Source of the DNA: Hyposmocoma kahamanoa | Lineage: Eukaryota > Arthropoda > Insecta > Lepidoptera > Cosmopterigidae | Direction of reading: 5' to 3' | Assembly: GCF_003589595.1 (NCBI RefSeq) | Contig: NW_020653333.1 | Location: 2,543,996 to 2,607,995 of the forward strand | DNA: 64,000 bases | Shown here: positions 1 through 13,800 of the stretch, in pieces | How the letters are laid out: each line of letters begins with the position of its first letter | Numbering within the stretch: the first letter of the stretch is position 1 | The notes under the pieces: generated by a model | Told to the model about the DNA's origin: nothing | Seen by the model: only the letters and a program-made list of their open reading frames with translations | The model's database searches: none | Position numbers and translations under genes: made by a program

Positions 1-125
1 TCCTCCTAGTACATTGAGCTAGAGTTAATGCCAAAAACGCTTTATCTGTTATTCTTACTCATTGCACAAATTACAAAGAGATATGACTCCTTATATTATG
101 TATACCTGTACCTGCGGGACGTGTA

Positions 126-296
126 GGGTCAAGAGCACGTCAAGCTTTACACTTAAGACTTAAATCCAACTCTACGCCGCTTACGATAAGAACGATCCAA
201 AGTACAAAGTGTCAAGCTTGGACAGTTCTTTTTTTATCGTAAGCGGCATAGAGTTGGATTTAAATCTTAAGTGTCAAGCTTGCAGTGCTCTTGACC
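126..296. mobile_element. Foldback MITE, 171 bp
   Basis: Two arms of about 70 bp are inverted copies: the left begins GGGTCAAGAGCACG, the right ends TGCTCTTGACCC, and each contains the CCGCTTACGATAA block or its complement. The loop is about 30 bp. A diverged relative lies near 48707-48790 (AGAGCACATCATGCTTGACA). No coding content; transposase family unknown. Confidence 0.75.
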
Positions 297-297
297 C

Positions 298-1714
298 TGT
301 ACAAGGAGATAACCGAATGTGAACTACATGCAAGTTTGTCAAACTTGTTTGATGGTTTATTTGATCGTTTGCGAAATCTTTGTGTTCTTTGGAAACCGAT
401 CTATATTTTAATAATAGCTGTTTTGTTGACTGCTTGCGCTAGCTAAAATATTACACAGCCAGTTTTCTCTACAAGAATTTGTCAAATTTATTATAAAACA
501 CCGGTGGTATAATAGTAGTTACAACTTTTTTGTTTTTATTTGCCGTGACCTTAACCACGCCAATTTCAAACGTCACTTTGTCAAATGGAAATTGTGAATT
601 TGCTTGAAAAATGTGGAACGTTTTTTCTCACATCATATAACGAGTTTTTTCCTTAAAAGACATGTGGTAAACACTAAAAACATCGTGATTACCGCTTAAA
701 TAATTTTTTCCCAATTTGCGGCCAATAATTAATAGAATCGGTAAGTTAAATTGTACCTTCACTTTTGGCTGACGTTTCAGACCGCATTTTAGAAATAATT
801 TCTACACATAATTGTCTAAATTGCTAGCGTCTAGTTTTCTTATCACTAACTATTAATAGTTACAACTATTTTGCGTACTTAGACGTTAATTGGCGCATTA
901 TTTATTTTATATTAGATAGTTTCACACTATATACGTAAGTACACGATTATTTGACTGCAACAGTTATAAATATTTGTTCATTACCTACGTTGTGTTAGTT
1001 ACTGATCCGTATGGGAGCTTCCGAACTAAGTAAAGAAAATATTTAACAAATTTTACGCTCAGTAAGTACAAAGTTTAATACAAAAGTCCTGACATACATT
1101 TTGCTATCTTGTGCAGTCAGCTGTTGTGATAAGTCAACGTGTGAATGGTCGTGCATTATACCGTTGTGGCAGCTCTTGTGAAGTATATTTGCCTTTAGAC
1201 AAATGCTTTGCATTTTCTTGTGAAATGTTTCTGCTTAGAACAGTTTCAGGGGTAGTTTAATTTACAATTGAGGATCATAAGAAGCCTTAGAATAATAGTC
1301 TGCCATTTTTCATAGGTTAAGTTTACTTCAAAGTAGAGCTGGGTTACAATGTCTTTATTGAAAAGCTAAATGGTTATCATCTCAAAAGAAACGCTTTCCA
1401 GAAACATTTTCAAAAAACACTTTAAATAAAGACTAACTTCCTTTCATATTTTTCCAGACATTTTGCCTAGAACTGGTTGACGAAATGTTCAGGTGTACTG
1501 TAGGCGGTTTCATTTGTCATTAAAATATCAACTGAATGCATCTAGCATAAGACTCAAATTTTACAAGGAAGCGTAAAGCGGTTTTGAACAGCCCTGAAAC
1601 AGTTTTCTAAAACTGTTTTTGGGCCTATTTTAGAAAAACGGAAATTAAGTTAATTCAATAAATTCTTTATTTTATTTATATACGTACAATAATGTGCAAT
1701 GTTTTCGATTTCAG
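298..1714 (+). promoter_or_regulatory. Upstream region of TMEM165, possible 5' UTR exon
   Basis: The acceptor at 1713-1714 implies a non-coding exon upstream, inside this stretch or before the window. The best donor is ATCG|GTAAGT at 740/741; others that fit are at about 935 (GTAAGTA) and 1062. A first exon ending at 740 would give an intron of about 1 kb. No TATA box, initiator or CpG cluster stands out. The rest is AT-rich with nothing recognised. Confidence 0.3.
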
Positions 1715-1719
1715 GAAAA

Positions 1720-1833
1720 ATGCATCGGCGGTCACTGTACTTTGCAGGCGCGGCGTTTGCGGCGACGTGTTTGCTGGCTGCCGCACATGCAGGGTCTCCG
1801 AATGCGTCTTCTACAATTGAACCAACAACAGAG
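1720..1833 (+). CDS. TMEM165: TMEM165 coding exon 1 (start codon, signal sequence)
   Basis: It encodes residues 1-38, a basic start (MHRR) then a hydrophobic core (FAGAAFAATCLLAAAHA) typical of a signal peptide or first membrane anchor. The donor GAG|GTAAGT at 1833/1834 is near-ideal and leaves phase 0. The ATG at 1720 has an insect-like AAAA context. An upstream in-frame ATG at 1699 sits inside a sequence that reads as a 3' splice site (TTTTCGATTTCAG ending at 1714). I therefore take 1715 as the exon start, with 5 nt of 5' UTR here and a non-coding exon upstream. This part of the family is variable, so assignment rests on the splice sites and the signal-like sequence. Confidence 0.8.
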
Positions 1834-4800
1834 GTAAGTCTTATGGTATATAATTATAAAGTTTTTTTTCTCCACCTATGTGATTGGTGTTAAACATTTG
1901 TATAACGTAATGGCATTCATCACTGGAATTTTTGAGACTCGAGACTGATGTTTTAATCTTTTCAATCAACTTAAAAACAAGGAGGAGGTTCTTTGAACCG
2001 ATTTCGACAATTTATTTTTTTGTTGGAAAGAGGGTACCTCAATATTGGTACCATTTAAATTTGAAGAAAAAAAATTCCACCTCTAAGGGTGGCAAACTAG
2101 GGGATGAATCCAGTTATCGCACTTTCCGGTAATTAATTTCAATAAAACTTAGCAAAAAGATGTAATTCCATGAACTTTTGAAGTCAGTTTTTAAGCCCTA
2201 AGACATAAGTTAACAAGTCCCATGTGCCTATAGATTTACCAGAACCCTTACCATTAAAAACAATAACACAGTAATGGTTACATTACTGCTTGGCGGCAGA
2301 AATAGGCAAGGTGGCAGTACTTCCCTGGATGAACTCTTTCACAATGAGCTTTACTGCTACTAAATATTGATAATGAAGTTGTCAGTCTCGGATATAACGA
2401 GACTTTAGAGACGTAAATCACTTGAACTGTATTACATATGTTGGAGTTGGAGATGAGTTCTTTATATATTATTAACCCATTGTGTTAAAAATGAGAATAA
2501 TTGTTATAATTTTATTATTGATTATACTTGTTACCTTGTTTTGTAATATCAGCAATACTTTTCAATCATACTTTACAATTTGTCATATGACAAAATTACA
2601 TGTCATGTCTAGTCATTATAATTGAAATTAATAAGGTGAGTTTGTAATTTGATAACATAGATGGAATGTACCTTGTGTTCGTACATTTTCAGTGATTGCA
2701 TTAAAGTCATATTTGGCACTATTTAAAAGTTATTTTACGATTTTCGGTCATTGAAATTATTAAAATTCCATTTAAAAATTGCAATTACATTCAAGCCAAT
2801 AATTTATGAACAATACTTTAAAGTTTGGGAACTCAAACTAAAATTTTCAATAAATGCTAAAGAAAACTCTCAATAGTTAATAGTATATTTTTATTGCCAA
2901 TTGACTACTTAGCCAAAAATAACAAATAATTATGAAACTGAAAATATAATAAAACTTAAACGAAATTTCTTAAAAATGTAACAAAATGTGGAAAAGTTAG
3001 TCACGGAGTAACTTTTTTTGAATTGCTTAGTTTTACAGATGAGACCGCCATTTGCACGCCTTTTGCATGGCAAATGGCACGTCATGATACGATTTTGCTA
3101 TGAAAGGAAAAGTGAATGGATTTCAAATGGGAAACTGCATGGACAGTGAATTGTTTTTGTGAGGTCATAGTACGAATTTGACAGGCAATCCAACTTACAG
3201 GCTTAAATAGGATTGCTCATAGTAGGCTTCCTGACATCCACAGCGAAGAAGAACGAACGAAGTGTACTATATCCTGAGAACAAATAGTCTTGCACATAGA
3301 TCTGTTTTCTATGGATGAGTCGATAGTGACAAACTTATTATTTTGCCTGAATTTTTAAAATTATGGTGGTGTAACATCTTGTTATTAGTAGCTGTAAAGG
3401 TACCTGCCTGAGTGAAAAAATAGATTTGTCACAGATGGCGCTACGGCAAAAGAGTCTTTAAAAACCAACGCGAAGATTTTGACCGAAGCACGGTTTGCTA
3501 TTAGACACTGATTCGAATCCAGCCGGATCGAAGGATTTTTTCCATAGTCTGTCATTTTTGAAGATGGAGTAAAATGACAGTTCATTACGCGAAAGTGTTG
3601 CCCGCTTGCGAGCAGCTAGTGATTGCAGTCGATAAATATTACATCGAGTGAAAGTGGTTACACATATGAATAAATAGCCGAACGTGTTTCATCTGAAACA
3701 TCATCGGTACACTATTCGTTCAACTGCTGGACACAGGTTCGTTTGAATTGATAATTTTTGAAAATTCATACATACGTATACCAAATATAATATCCATACA
3801 TGCATATTTTGAAGGTTTCATTTGATTTTAATATACATAATAAAATCCGCCTATCGTTATTATAATGTATATGACTAAACATTACTTTCGGTACTAATAG
3901 ACTGACTGTCAAAATCTGTCAAAACGAATACTTTAACTTAATTAGTAATAATTAGAACGTCGTAATATTCACAATTCGTAATTTTTGGCAAAATTTTACT
4001 TACAGTCACAATCTATCGATAAAATTGTCGACAACAACTACATTTCTATTTTCAATTTTACAAAAACTGGCAACTGTGTGTGTGTCAAATGTCATTTTAC
4101 TCCATCTTCAAAAAAGACAGACGTGTACGTGTTCGATCTTTGTATTAATAAATATAACAAACTAGTGGACTAATTTCACAAAAAATAATTGAATATCATG
4201 GTGATGAAACATCCTGACATTCAATAAACTTATTTACAATTATTAAAGCGACATCTGTTGTAAGCTGGTGGTAGCTATAAAGCATAGGTTCTCAAACTCT
4301 TTGGCTTACCGCCCACTTAGAGAAGATAAAAAATTTTCAACGCTCACCACCACAAAAAATAATTGAGAACACGTATTTTTTATATTAACTTAACACAAAA
4401 AACACAAGGTACAAAAATTATACGTATATTTGTAGCGTAGTTTATGTACATAGTTCTGGTTTTTTTTTCAAAAGCGGTAGCACCCCCTGAACTAATCAAC
4501 GTCCCTCAATTGCTTCCGAAACCTCTACCGCCCCCACTAGGACTCTTCAGGCGGTAGGGATCATTTTGGGAACTATGCTATAAAAGTAACTGGCTGAGTG
4601 AAGAAATAGATTTTTCATATGTTTCGCCACGGCAAAAAATTTTTGTTAAAAACAAACTGAAAGATCTGCAACAAGCACATACAAAAATTTGTAAGGTCCG
4701 ATGGTTCGTTCCGTGGCTTAGTTGGCATAGCGTCTAGCACGGTTTGCTAGAAGACGCTGGTTTGAATCCAGCCGGGTCGAAGGATTCTTTGTATTAATAA

Positions 4801-7800
4801 CTATAACAAGAGTTATTTCACTAAAACAATTCAATATCAATAAACTTTAGTAGCAGTAGAGCTCCTTGTGAAAGAGTTCGTCCAGGGTAGCACTGCCACC
4901 TCACCTATTTCTGCCGCCAAGCTGTAATGTGAGCATTACTGGGTTCTAGTTTTGAAGGGTAAGGGTGCTGGTGAAATTACAGGCACATGCGACTTGTCAA
5001 CTTATGTCTCAGGGTGGCGGGCGCAGTGGCGGTGCCCCTCATTTCTTTACGATTTAGTAGCACTGCAACTGTTATGGACAGGCGTCTAGATTACTATCAG
5101 GCGCACGACTTGCCCGTTCGGTCACATGACGTTATTAAAAACAAAAATATTCAAAAGATTTACGTCTGCTCCGCAAGCGGGAGAAGCCAATGAACGCTAT
5201 AGATAATGCCCTTCGCGTCATAACAAAACAGTAAAGCATGAACAAACACAATAAAAACAACGAGAACATGGATTCATTCCATTGTTTAATAAACAAACTA
5301 TAAAATTGTACTTAGAAGTGTCACCATGACTCAAACGAGGAAAAGTATTATAGTGTAGTTGTTTAAAAAAAATCAAATCATTTATTTCAGGAAATGTATG
5401 AAATACTAAATAAATACGAAATAGTTATTTGTTAGGCGATTAACACACCGCGCCCCACGCCGCGGAATCCCGCGCGCGGTGGCGGAGAGGCAGATCTGCG
5501 TCAACGCGCGGTTTAATCTGTGTGGGGCACCGGTCTAGCTGCTTCGCGCCATTAAAGTACTCGCTTCGTAGTTGATCGCCATGGTGATTGTACATGTAGC
5601 CGAGATCCTTCTTTGACAAGAATGGTTATTAATACGGAAAGAAGAGAATATGAATATTTGAGAAACTATGAAAATAAATTTGGTCGATTATTTTCAGTAG
5701 CAAATATAAATTTATCGATGTCGAGATCTATTGTAGAAAACTGAACACGTCCTTACGCTTAAAAATTTGCGCGGTAGTGCGGAGCGCAGTGTGCCATACC
5801 ATACCATAAAACCGGAGATGAATTGTCAGTGTGTTGGACGGCGCGTTTTTTCCATACAAACTGAGGTACAACGTTATAAAATGCAGCTCCGCGCTCCATT
5901 ACGGGGCGCGGTGTAGTGTGTTAATCGTCGTTTGCAAGGATGCGAAGTTGTTGTTTGACGCGAATACTTGTATTTATACCTGAGCAAGCGAAGGAAGCTA
6001 AGATACCTGAGCAAGCGAAGGAAGCTGAGATTCCTGAGCAAGCGAAGGAAGCTAAGATACCTGAGCAAGCAAAGGAAGCTAAGATACCTGAGCAAGCGAA
6101 TGAAGCTAAGATTCCTGAGTGTAGCGAGGGTTTCAAGGCACGAAACGCAAAACAACTTTGCTGCCGAGCGAAACACACAATTTTTTACCTCACTACAGCG
6201 CGGAAAATGGTAGATGAAAGAAAAGCACAACTAACTATAAAACATCTGTTTTTTGAATCAAAAGAAAAGGTTTACCTTCGGGTGTGTACTGAATTTCCTC
6301 CCTCATCAATGTTTATTTTTGCTTGTAGTTATAATTCTGTGTGATTAAGTGATTACTGAATTTATTTTAGTGCTTCGACGAATTAAAATAGTTTAATAAA
6401 CACTGTTAGTTATCATTGATAATTTAATGTCAACAATAATAAGAAAAAAATATACTAACGGATTTATATTACACAAATAAGTAATGTACGACATATCGCG
6501 TAGTTGAACGTGTCGTTATCTTTTTTTTCATCGAAAGAAAAAGTTAGGTGCACCACAGTACATCGTCAAGTTCGAATTTTATAAACCTTTTCCACGTATC
6601 GTGCAAAAACGCTTTTGCGCGCAGTTTTCTAATGAGAAAGAAAGCCTTTCGGAGCTAGTGAGTTGTAATAATATTTGTTTGATTTCATTTACTTGTCCTC
6701 TTATGGCCCCATATACGTATATGTACATAATTTTTTATGTGTACATAATTTGTGAACTGATTCAGACCGAGACGATATTATTCCTATGATCACATACATG
6801 CCCAGTGATCATTATAGTAGTAGAAGTGCTTCTTGTGGGAAGTACCTTACCTATATTTGCTGCGTTTATTCGACACGAATTTCATGGCGGTCACGCCGCG
6901 CGGAGACTGCGTGGCCGCCGCGCAGCGACCGCGTGTATCTAATTGTCATGGCAAAATACGCTCTATTTATTTAACTTTTACGTTTTAACTTAAATGAGCA
7001 TCTCGGACGCGCGGGCGAGCCTAGCTTATCTTTGGTCTATGCGGCGGCCGCGCGGCGACGCGGTGTATTATTGGGATTTAAATGTTGTTGCCTAGTAAAT
7101 ATAATTCAGATTCGCCATTAATGTACGTGAAAGCATGGTAACTGGGCGGTCGGCGCGCGGCATCGCGAAAACTTTCGCGTCGTGTAACTGGGTCCTTAAT
7201 GTGAGCATTACTACGTGTCGGTTTTGAAGGGTAAGGGTGCTGGAAATTACAGGCACATCGGACTTGTCGACTTAGGGAGTCACCAAACTTAGTAACACGG
7301 AATCGTCTTGATGCGATCGTGTTTAACCACACTTGTCGCATTCAGCTGTTGTCGGCATGCATACGGACGCGATCGGAAATTCGCAGGAAGCCGATTCGTT
7401 GCCGACCTGTGGCGAGCCGAGTTCGTACGAACCGATGCGTAAAGTACGTAACGTCTTTTTCTCACGTTCACGGACATAAGGATTTTTCTGAACGGCTTAA
7501 TGCGAGGTTGCGTTTTTAAGTGAGGTGACTCCGTTAGGAATAACTGGCACGACGGCGCGTCAACGGCGAATCGGCTTAATGCGGCAAGTGTGGTTGAACG
7601 AGATCATATCAAGACGATTCCGCGTTAAAGCATTTGCGCAATACCTACGTCTGATTCCGAATCCGAGAAATCACGATCCGAAATGTCACAGGGATCATTT
7701 TATCTCTAGGTGTACAGGAGATATTCGTATTTTGTCGGATTCGAATAGGGCTTAGTGCACAAGCGACATCCGAAGTGGGTACGACTTTTCTAGATTTGTA

Positions 7801-10800
7801 TAGTCTCAGATTCATAATAAATACGAATCAGATGAACGCACTAAATAAGTTTGGTGACTTCCTTAGTTATCGGATCGGAGCAACGTTTGTGATATTGTAA
7901 AATATAAAAAAAAATCAACAAGAAAATATAATTTAAATAAAACATTTAACTGAGAAAAATATATATACTATTTCCCTTGTTGCCCGTACATAACCAAGTT
8001 ACATTACCAGCATTGGGAGAGCAAAAATTATTCCTGCTACAAAGCAAGGTAATGTAGCAGGAATGTATTTTCCCCTTACAAAACCAATATGGTGGACCGG
8101 TAATTTAGTAAGTATGAAATAATAATAATAAATCGTGACATTATTATAGTATATTTATGAAATTGTTAATTTAAAATGTGAAATTAATTAGTAAAACCAA
8201 GTATAATAATATCTATTGCCCTTGTTAAGGATAAAATTTATCCTTAATACATTTTCAAAAACTTTCTGGTTTGGCAGTATTGGTTTCAGCTTAATTAAGG
8301 AGCAACTACGTAGAAAAGAGTAGCTCTAGTCTGTCTTTTTTGACGACGCGTGACGGACTAAAATGACCGTTCATTGCGCGAAAGTAATGCCCGCTTCCGA
8401 GCAGCTAGTGATTGCAGTCGATAAATATTCTGTCGACTATCGACTGAATATTGGTCACGCTTATGGAATAAATAGCCGAACTTGTTTTGTTTGAATCATC
8501 CTCAACCCATTATTCATCCCATTACTAAGCACAGGTTCATTTGAATTTTCAAGTTTTCATTTTCGTTTTCATTTGATTAGTCAAGTTTTGTAAGTTCACA
8601 CATGTCACACTGTATTCAGAACTATGTTTATGAAAAATACAAACAGGAGACATATTTAAAAGTTTTTCATTTTAACTCGATATAGATAATCAAATCCGGC
8701 TGTTCTTGGTAAAATGTTTATGAATAAAAATGGATCTCGATACTAGTAGGCCAACTTTAAACAGGAATAAAGAAGGCAATAACGCAATTGGTAATCATTA
8801 GAACGTCGTAACATTCACAATTCAGTCATTTTTGGCAAAATTTTATCTTCTTTCACAATATATCGATAAAATTATCGACAACAACTACATAACGTTTAAA
8901 ATTTTTTGAAAATTGACAGCCCTACAAATGTCATTTTACTCCGTCTTCAAAAAAGACAGTTTCAGGGGTATTTAGTGTCCCTGACACTTTGCTTTAGTGG
9001 CAGTCACAGTGGTATTTACATAGCTATGTCTACATATTCCTAGGTTCTTTTTCATCAATATATAGAATTTTGGTCGAAATATACCTACTCTTGATTTGAA
9101 ATATAATGTACCCTTTTTGTCTTTCACTTTAACAAACCTGAAAATCTGTGAAAGGTGAAATTACAAGCACGTGGGACTAGTCAACTTATGTTTCAGGGTG
9201 ATGGGCGCAGTGGTAGTGCCCCTTAGATGTTTGGGATATTAAAATCTCTAAGTGGCACCGCAACTGTTGCGGACAGGCGTGTAGCTTATCATCAGGCGCA
9301 TGACTTGTTAGTCCCGTCACTTGATATTATAAAAAAAATCAGTACCTTTCATTAATGGTACGCAAATTTCAAGTTTTCGTTGTCCTGACCACAAAAGCAA
9401 ATTTTTTGCAGGGAAACAAAGATTTTTCATGTTTTTATGATGGAACCAATTAGAAAATTATATTGATAACACAGAAGCAAAAATCGTGTTAAAAGGTGTT
9501 ATCAATTATTATACTTTGTGTAATTAACTTGAACATAGTACTTTTTCAATTTACAAAACGTGCGTTCTCAAACTAACTGCCATTTATCCAATAATACAAA
9601 TTGTATTTGATTATAATACACACATCAAAAGAGTCCAAGAATCAAGAGCAAACCTGCAAACACTGATAAATGTGGCCGTCGACACATGGGGCCAAATAAG
9701 GAGTGAAAACAATTAATATGACCATGGTGGACGGTTTACTTGCGTATTTGCCTCTTTAGCTCCTTTGATGTGCGTCGAGAAACCGATCAGCGCGCGGTAA
9801 CGCGAGTTTAGTATTTGCTGTATTTGTCGAATTTACAAACAAGGCAAATACTTTGTCACACATGCCATCTACACATGGCGATTGTTTGCCAAATATATCA
9901 AATACTCAAATACAAATAGCCATGAGAAGTGCCACTATGAAATTATCAGACATAGGGTGGCCATACACGGCCTGCACGAGCTGTTAGCCATTCATCAACA
10001 TACACGGACCGCTTTTACAGTCATGGTTAACAGCTTGAGGCTGCCATTCCTAACTGCTGGAGTAGTTGATACCAACTGCAGCCGCTGGTATCAACTGCTC
10101 AATAAGTCAATTTCAATTTCATTCAAATCAGTAGCAAAATGGATTTTGAGATAGAAGCACTACTACTGCTACTTTTGCTCAGACAACGACGGCGGGGCGG
10201 CATAGAATTTGCTGCTGCGAAAATGTGCGTGTGACGTGGATTGAAGAGTGCGGGCGGAGGTAACTAGGTAACTGAAAATTATAGGTCCTCACCGATAGAC
10301 ACATATTAAGTAAATGAGCCTTAATTTATAACTATATAACTACTAACTATACTATATACATTTTCGCAACACTTAGTATTTACCTACTCGCCAAAAAAAC
10401 AAACTATAACCTATTTTGTAATCACAAAACTAGACAATCGTCTAGATGGGTGAAAATCAAGAAAGTTTCGTTACCTATAGCGAAAGCGATATCCGCTTAG
10501 GTTTGAATAGTAGGATTGCCGCTATCTACTCGAATTTCGCCTCTGTGGTAGCGAGTGGAAAGCGAACCAGCGCGTGGCGAAGCGCATTTTTACTCTGAAC
10601 TTGAGGAGGGCAGGCGTAAGCGTGGCGGACAACTCCTTAGGTACAACGATGTGCTCAAGCGACACATGAAGAAATGCATATATAGCCTTCGTATTGGGAG
10701 TAGCAGGCTGCCAACCGGCCGGAGCGGAGGGTACTGGTCAACACCAAAGTCTGTGACTGAGAATGAACGGCGTTCGGACCTTGATTTTAAGCGTAACGAA

Positions 10801-13800
10801 CTTCCCACAGAAGATTGGTTACATAAGTCACATGCGAGCCCACGAACGACGCCTAGTACATTGGAGGTGAAGTGGTTGTTGAAGAGTGTATATCACGTAT
10901 GTCTGAACAGGCCCTATAATTATAATAACAATCTTTTAGGCCTTGGGAGACGCGAGAATGTAAAATAGATAATAATAATAATAAACAAATAACGCACACA
11001 CTCATAGCCTCGCACTAGGAAAACCTGCGTCGCGGGTATCATGGACACACACATAGGTAGACAACTACAAATTATACCCAAACTCACGAGAGAAATAAAT
11101 GTAGGCCATACAAATATTTCTCCCGGCCAGGGAATCGACACTGAGACCTCTGCATGGCAGTCCAGCATGGTAACCGTTCGGCATTAAAAATTATCACATG
11201 AAAGCCATAGCGCATTGAAACAGGTTCGAATACCAACGCCAAGCTTAAGTAGTAAGTTTTCCGTAATACCTTTCGTTAACGGTGAAAGAAAATGTCGTGA
11301 CGAAACCTACACGTAGAAGAAGGTTTTCAACCTCTGGGAAATTGGACTATGGCTTGAACGCTCTCTTCTTGGGTCCGTGATGATGATGATGGTTTTGAAA
11401 TATAAAAATTAGGTACATCGACTTGCGAAAAACGTTGTGCCTCATAAAATACTCATCACAACAAGACCAAGCCTTCGCCTTGACCTCTTTCCAGGGAGGC
11501 TAAACCACCCCTTAAGCCTAACCCCTTTCGAGGGGGAGAACTACTCTGTTATGAGTACACCAGATTTGAGTGGTTTCGGTAAACGAATTGCCTGCTCTGC
11601 TCAAGGTCTTTGAAAATAATTGGCAAATCGATCATTCTACGTCAAACCGAACATTGTAATTGATGATTCAGGATTTTTTGAATTTTGCAGGCGCATTCTA
11701 CGCATCAATAATGGAAGTCTTATAAGTCCAATTATTTTCCTTTCAATATTATAAAACGGAAACTCGACTTATTCAAACCAGTTCGAGAAAACGAAGTGTA
11801 GGTACTCCACTACAAAATGAAAATTTCCAAGTAAAAATAACATCGTTAGCTACTACGTGGCATATTACAAAAGTATGCAAAATACATACAGGTTAATTTA
11901 TGTGTTGCTTATTTTTCGTTTTACCCCATAATCTCAGTAAACGTGCTGTAAACATATTCTTTTGTGTATGGGACATGTAAGGTCGCGTCGCGCGGTAAGA
12001 CTCGCGTTTCGCTTCCGCTTGTACTAGCGAAAGGCGGTTCGAGTTATTTAACTCGAGTTACTCCCACGAGTCATCTCGAGCTACTTTTTGTGAGCTTGAG
12101 CTAGGTCGGTTCGGTTCCCGCCTAAAGCGCGTCGGCTATTTATTTTCACTCAGTCGGTCCGGCGACCTTCGGAGCACGCTCGAGTCTCGTCGGCTGATAG
12201 TGCCCAACTGGGTGAATCGTCGGTTCGAGTTGTACTCGCGACTCGCGGTTGCTCTGTCGAACACCGAGTCGGGTTAAGTCGAATTAGCAGTAACGTCGAC
12301 TCGAGTAACTCGAGTTGAAAAAATACAACTCGTGCCATCGCCAGCTTGGACCTTCGACGCCAAACGCATCTTTTCTCGGTCATTCTCGGACAGTGTTCAC
12401 TACCTAATTTCCGTGGCAATTTTTATAATTTAAATATTCAGGTATATTATCGGCAGTGATCGGAATTGAGGGAGTTAATTTATAAAGTTACTTTCAGTTA
12501 GTTTTTTAAATGAAGCAACTAAAAAAAGTATAAAAACACGCTCGCTACGTCTTTTTAAACATATACTGAAATAGATTTAAGAGAAATTACATAATAACTA
12601 ATCGAAATTATTGCCATTCGGTTTTGGGAGTTTATTTTGTATGTATTGCACTAGACACGAAGTGTGAAAAGGATGAAAAATCAAAAAGTGCAAAAGTTGT
12701 TTTCAATATGAAATTCTATTAACTCCAGCGGAATATATAAGCTTCTAGCTTGCTACGCGATGTTCGATACAGACAAGCTTCGAAGCGTCTGTATCGCGTT
12801 TACGCACAAACGCAACAATCTGCTTTCGGCGCTTGTAAAATACGCCGTGTGCATATATGCTCTTAGAAGATCTAAAATTTCCTTAAAACTGTTATAATTT
12901 TTTCCTAAGTGAGACTGACGCACTTGTTTTGCAATTAACAAACTTTTAAACTTTTTGCGTGCATTATGCTGACATTGGAAACGGGGATAAACGCGCTATT
13001 TCTTTTTCAAATAGTATATTACAATTGCAATGCTGACGGCCTGTAACGTATGTGACTGCGCACTTACAAGACACCCGTGTCTACGCGTAGCTGGATACCG
13101 CGTACGGGTTGATATAGTACGTGACATGTTCCAAGCACTTCTTTACATTAAACAGTAAAAAAAGGAACAGAAACATGCAATCTATTGTAATACATGTCTT
13201 ACCCTTATCTTCAATGTATCGCTTTCAAAATCTTTCTCTTTCGAGTAATATCGCCCATAAAGATTGGCAGGTTATTACTAAGGCTTTTCCCATTTCGACT
13301 TGATTTAGCTGTACTGCCCTCCTTACCGTTACCAAATTGCAAATACGTTGTTTGTCATAATCATAAACAACGTATATGCTTTGATTATTATTATATTGAG
13401 TAGAGTTCTAGAATACGACCCTACCTCAGCTCGAATTCAAGATTTTCCCTACTGTTCATTTTGTTCGGGTCGAGCGACAGGGACAATGGCTTTATTTCAG
13501 AATTATTTTTTTTTACAAACCAAATTGAAGCTATTTGAAAAATGTAAATCGTATACTTTACGTGTTCTATTAAGTTGAGTTTGAGTATTTTTCCTATCGA
13601 GAAAATTTTTAGAAATCATGTTTTCACACAGTATACCAATAAGTGTACATCCTCAATTTTTTACTATATAAATGATTGATTCACTTTTACTGTTATACGG
13701 AGTCAACCAGAGCCAATCGCACCGTGGCGTGGGCCGGGTTGTTGCAGGTGGAGGAAGGTGTGAGGGAAGTGGCCACTTTGGTATTAGATGCAACTGAATA

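Noticed and set aside
1699..1719. Upstream ATG at 1699 as the TMEM165 start
   Set aside because: It lies within a sequence that reads as polypyrimidine tract plus CAG acceptor; the ATG at 1720 has a better context.
5976..6119. CRISPR-like array
   Set aside because: Units are contiguous without spacers and the genome is animal; it is a minisatellite.
5940..6344. 134-codon frame with IPEQAKEAK repeats as a gene
   Set aside because: The length comes from a 27-bp minisatellite that is open on both strands; flanking codons show no conserved features.
10555..10968. Open frame of 137 codons as a host gene
   Set aside because: Its first half matches the pattern of LINE C-terminal proteins and its end runs into a family C SINE tail.
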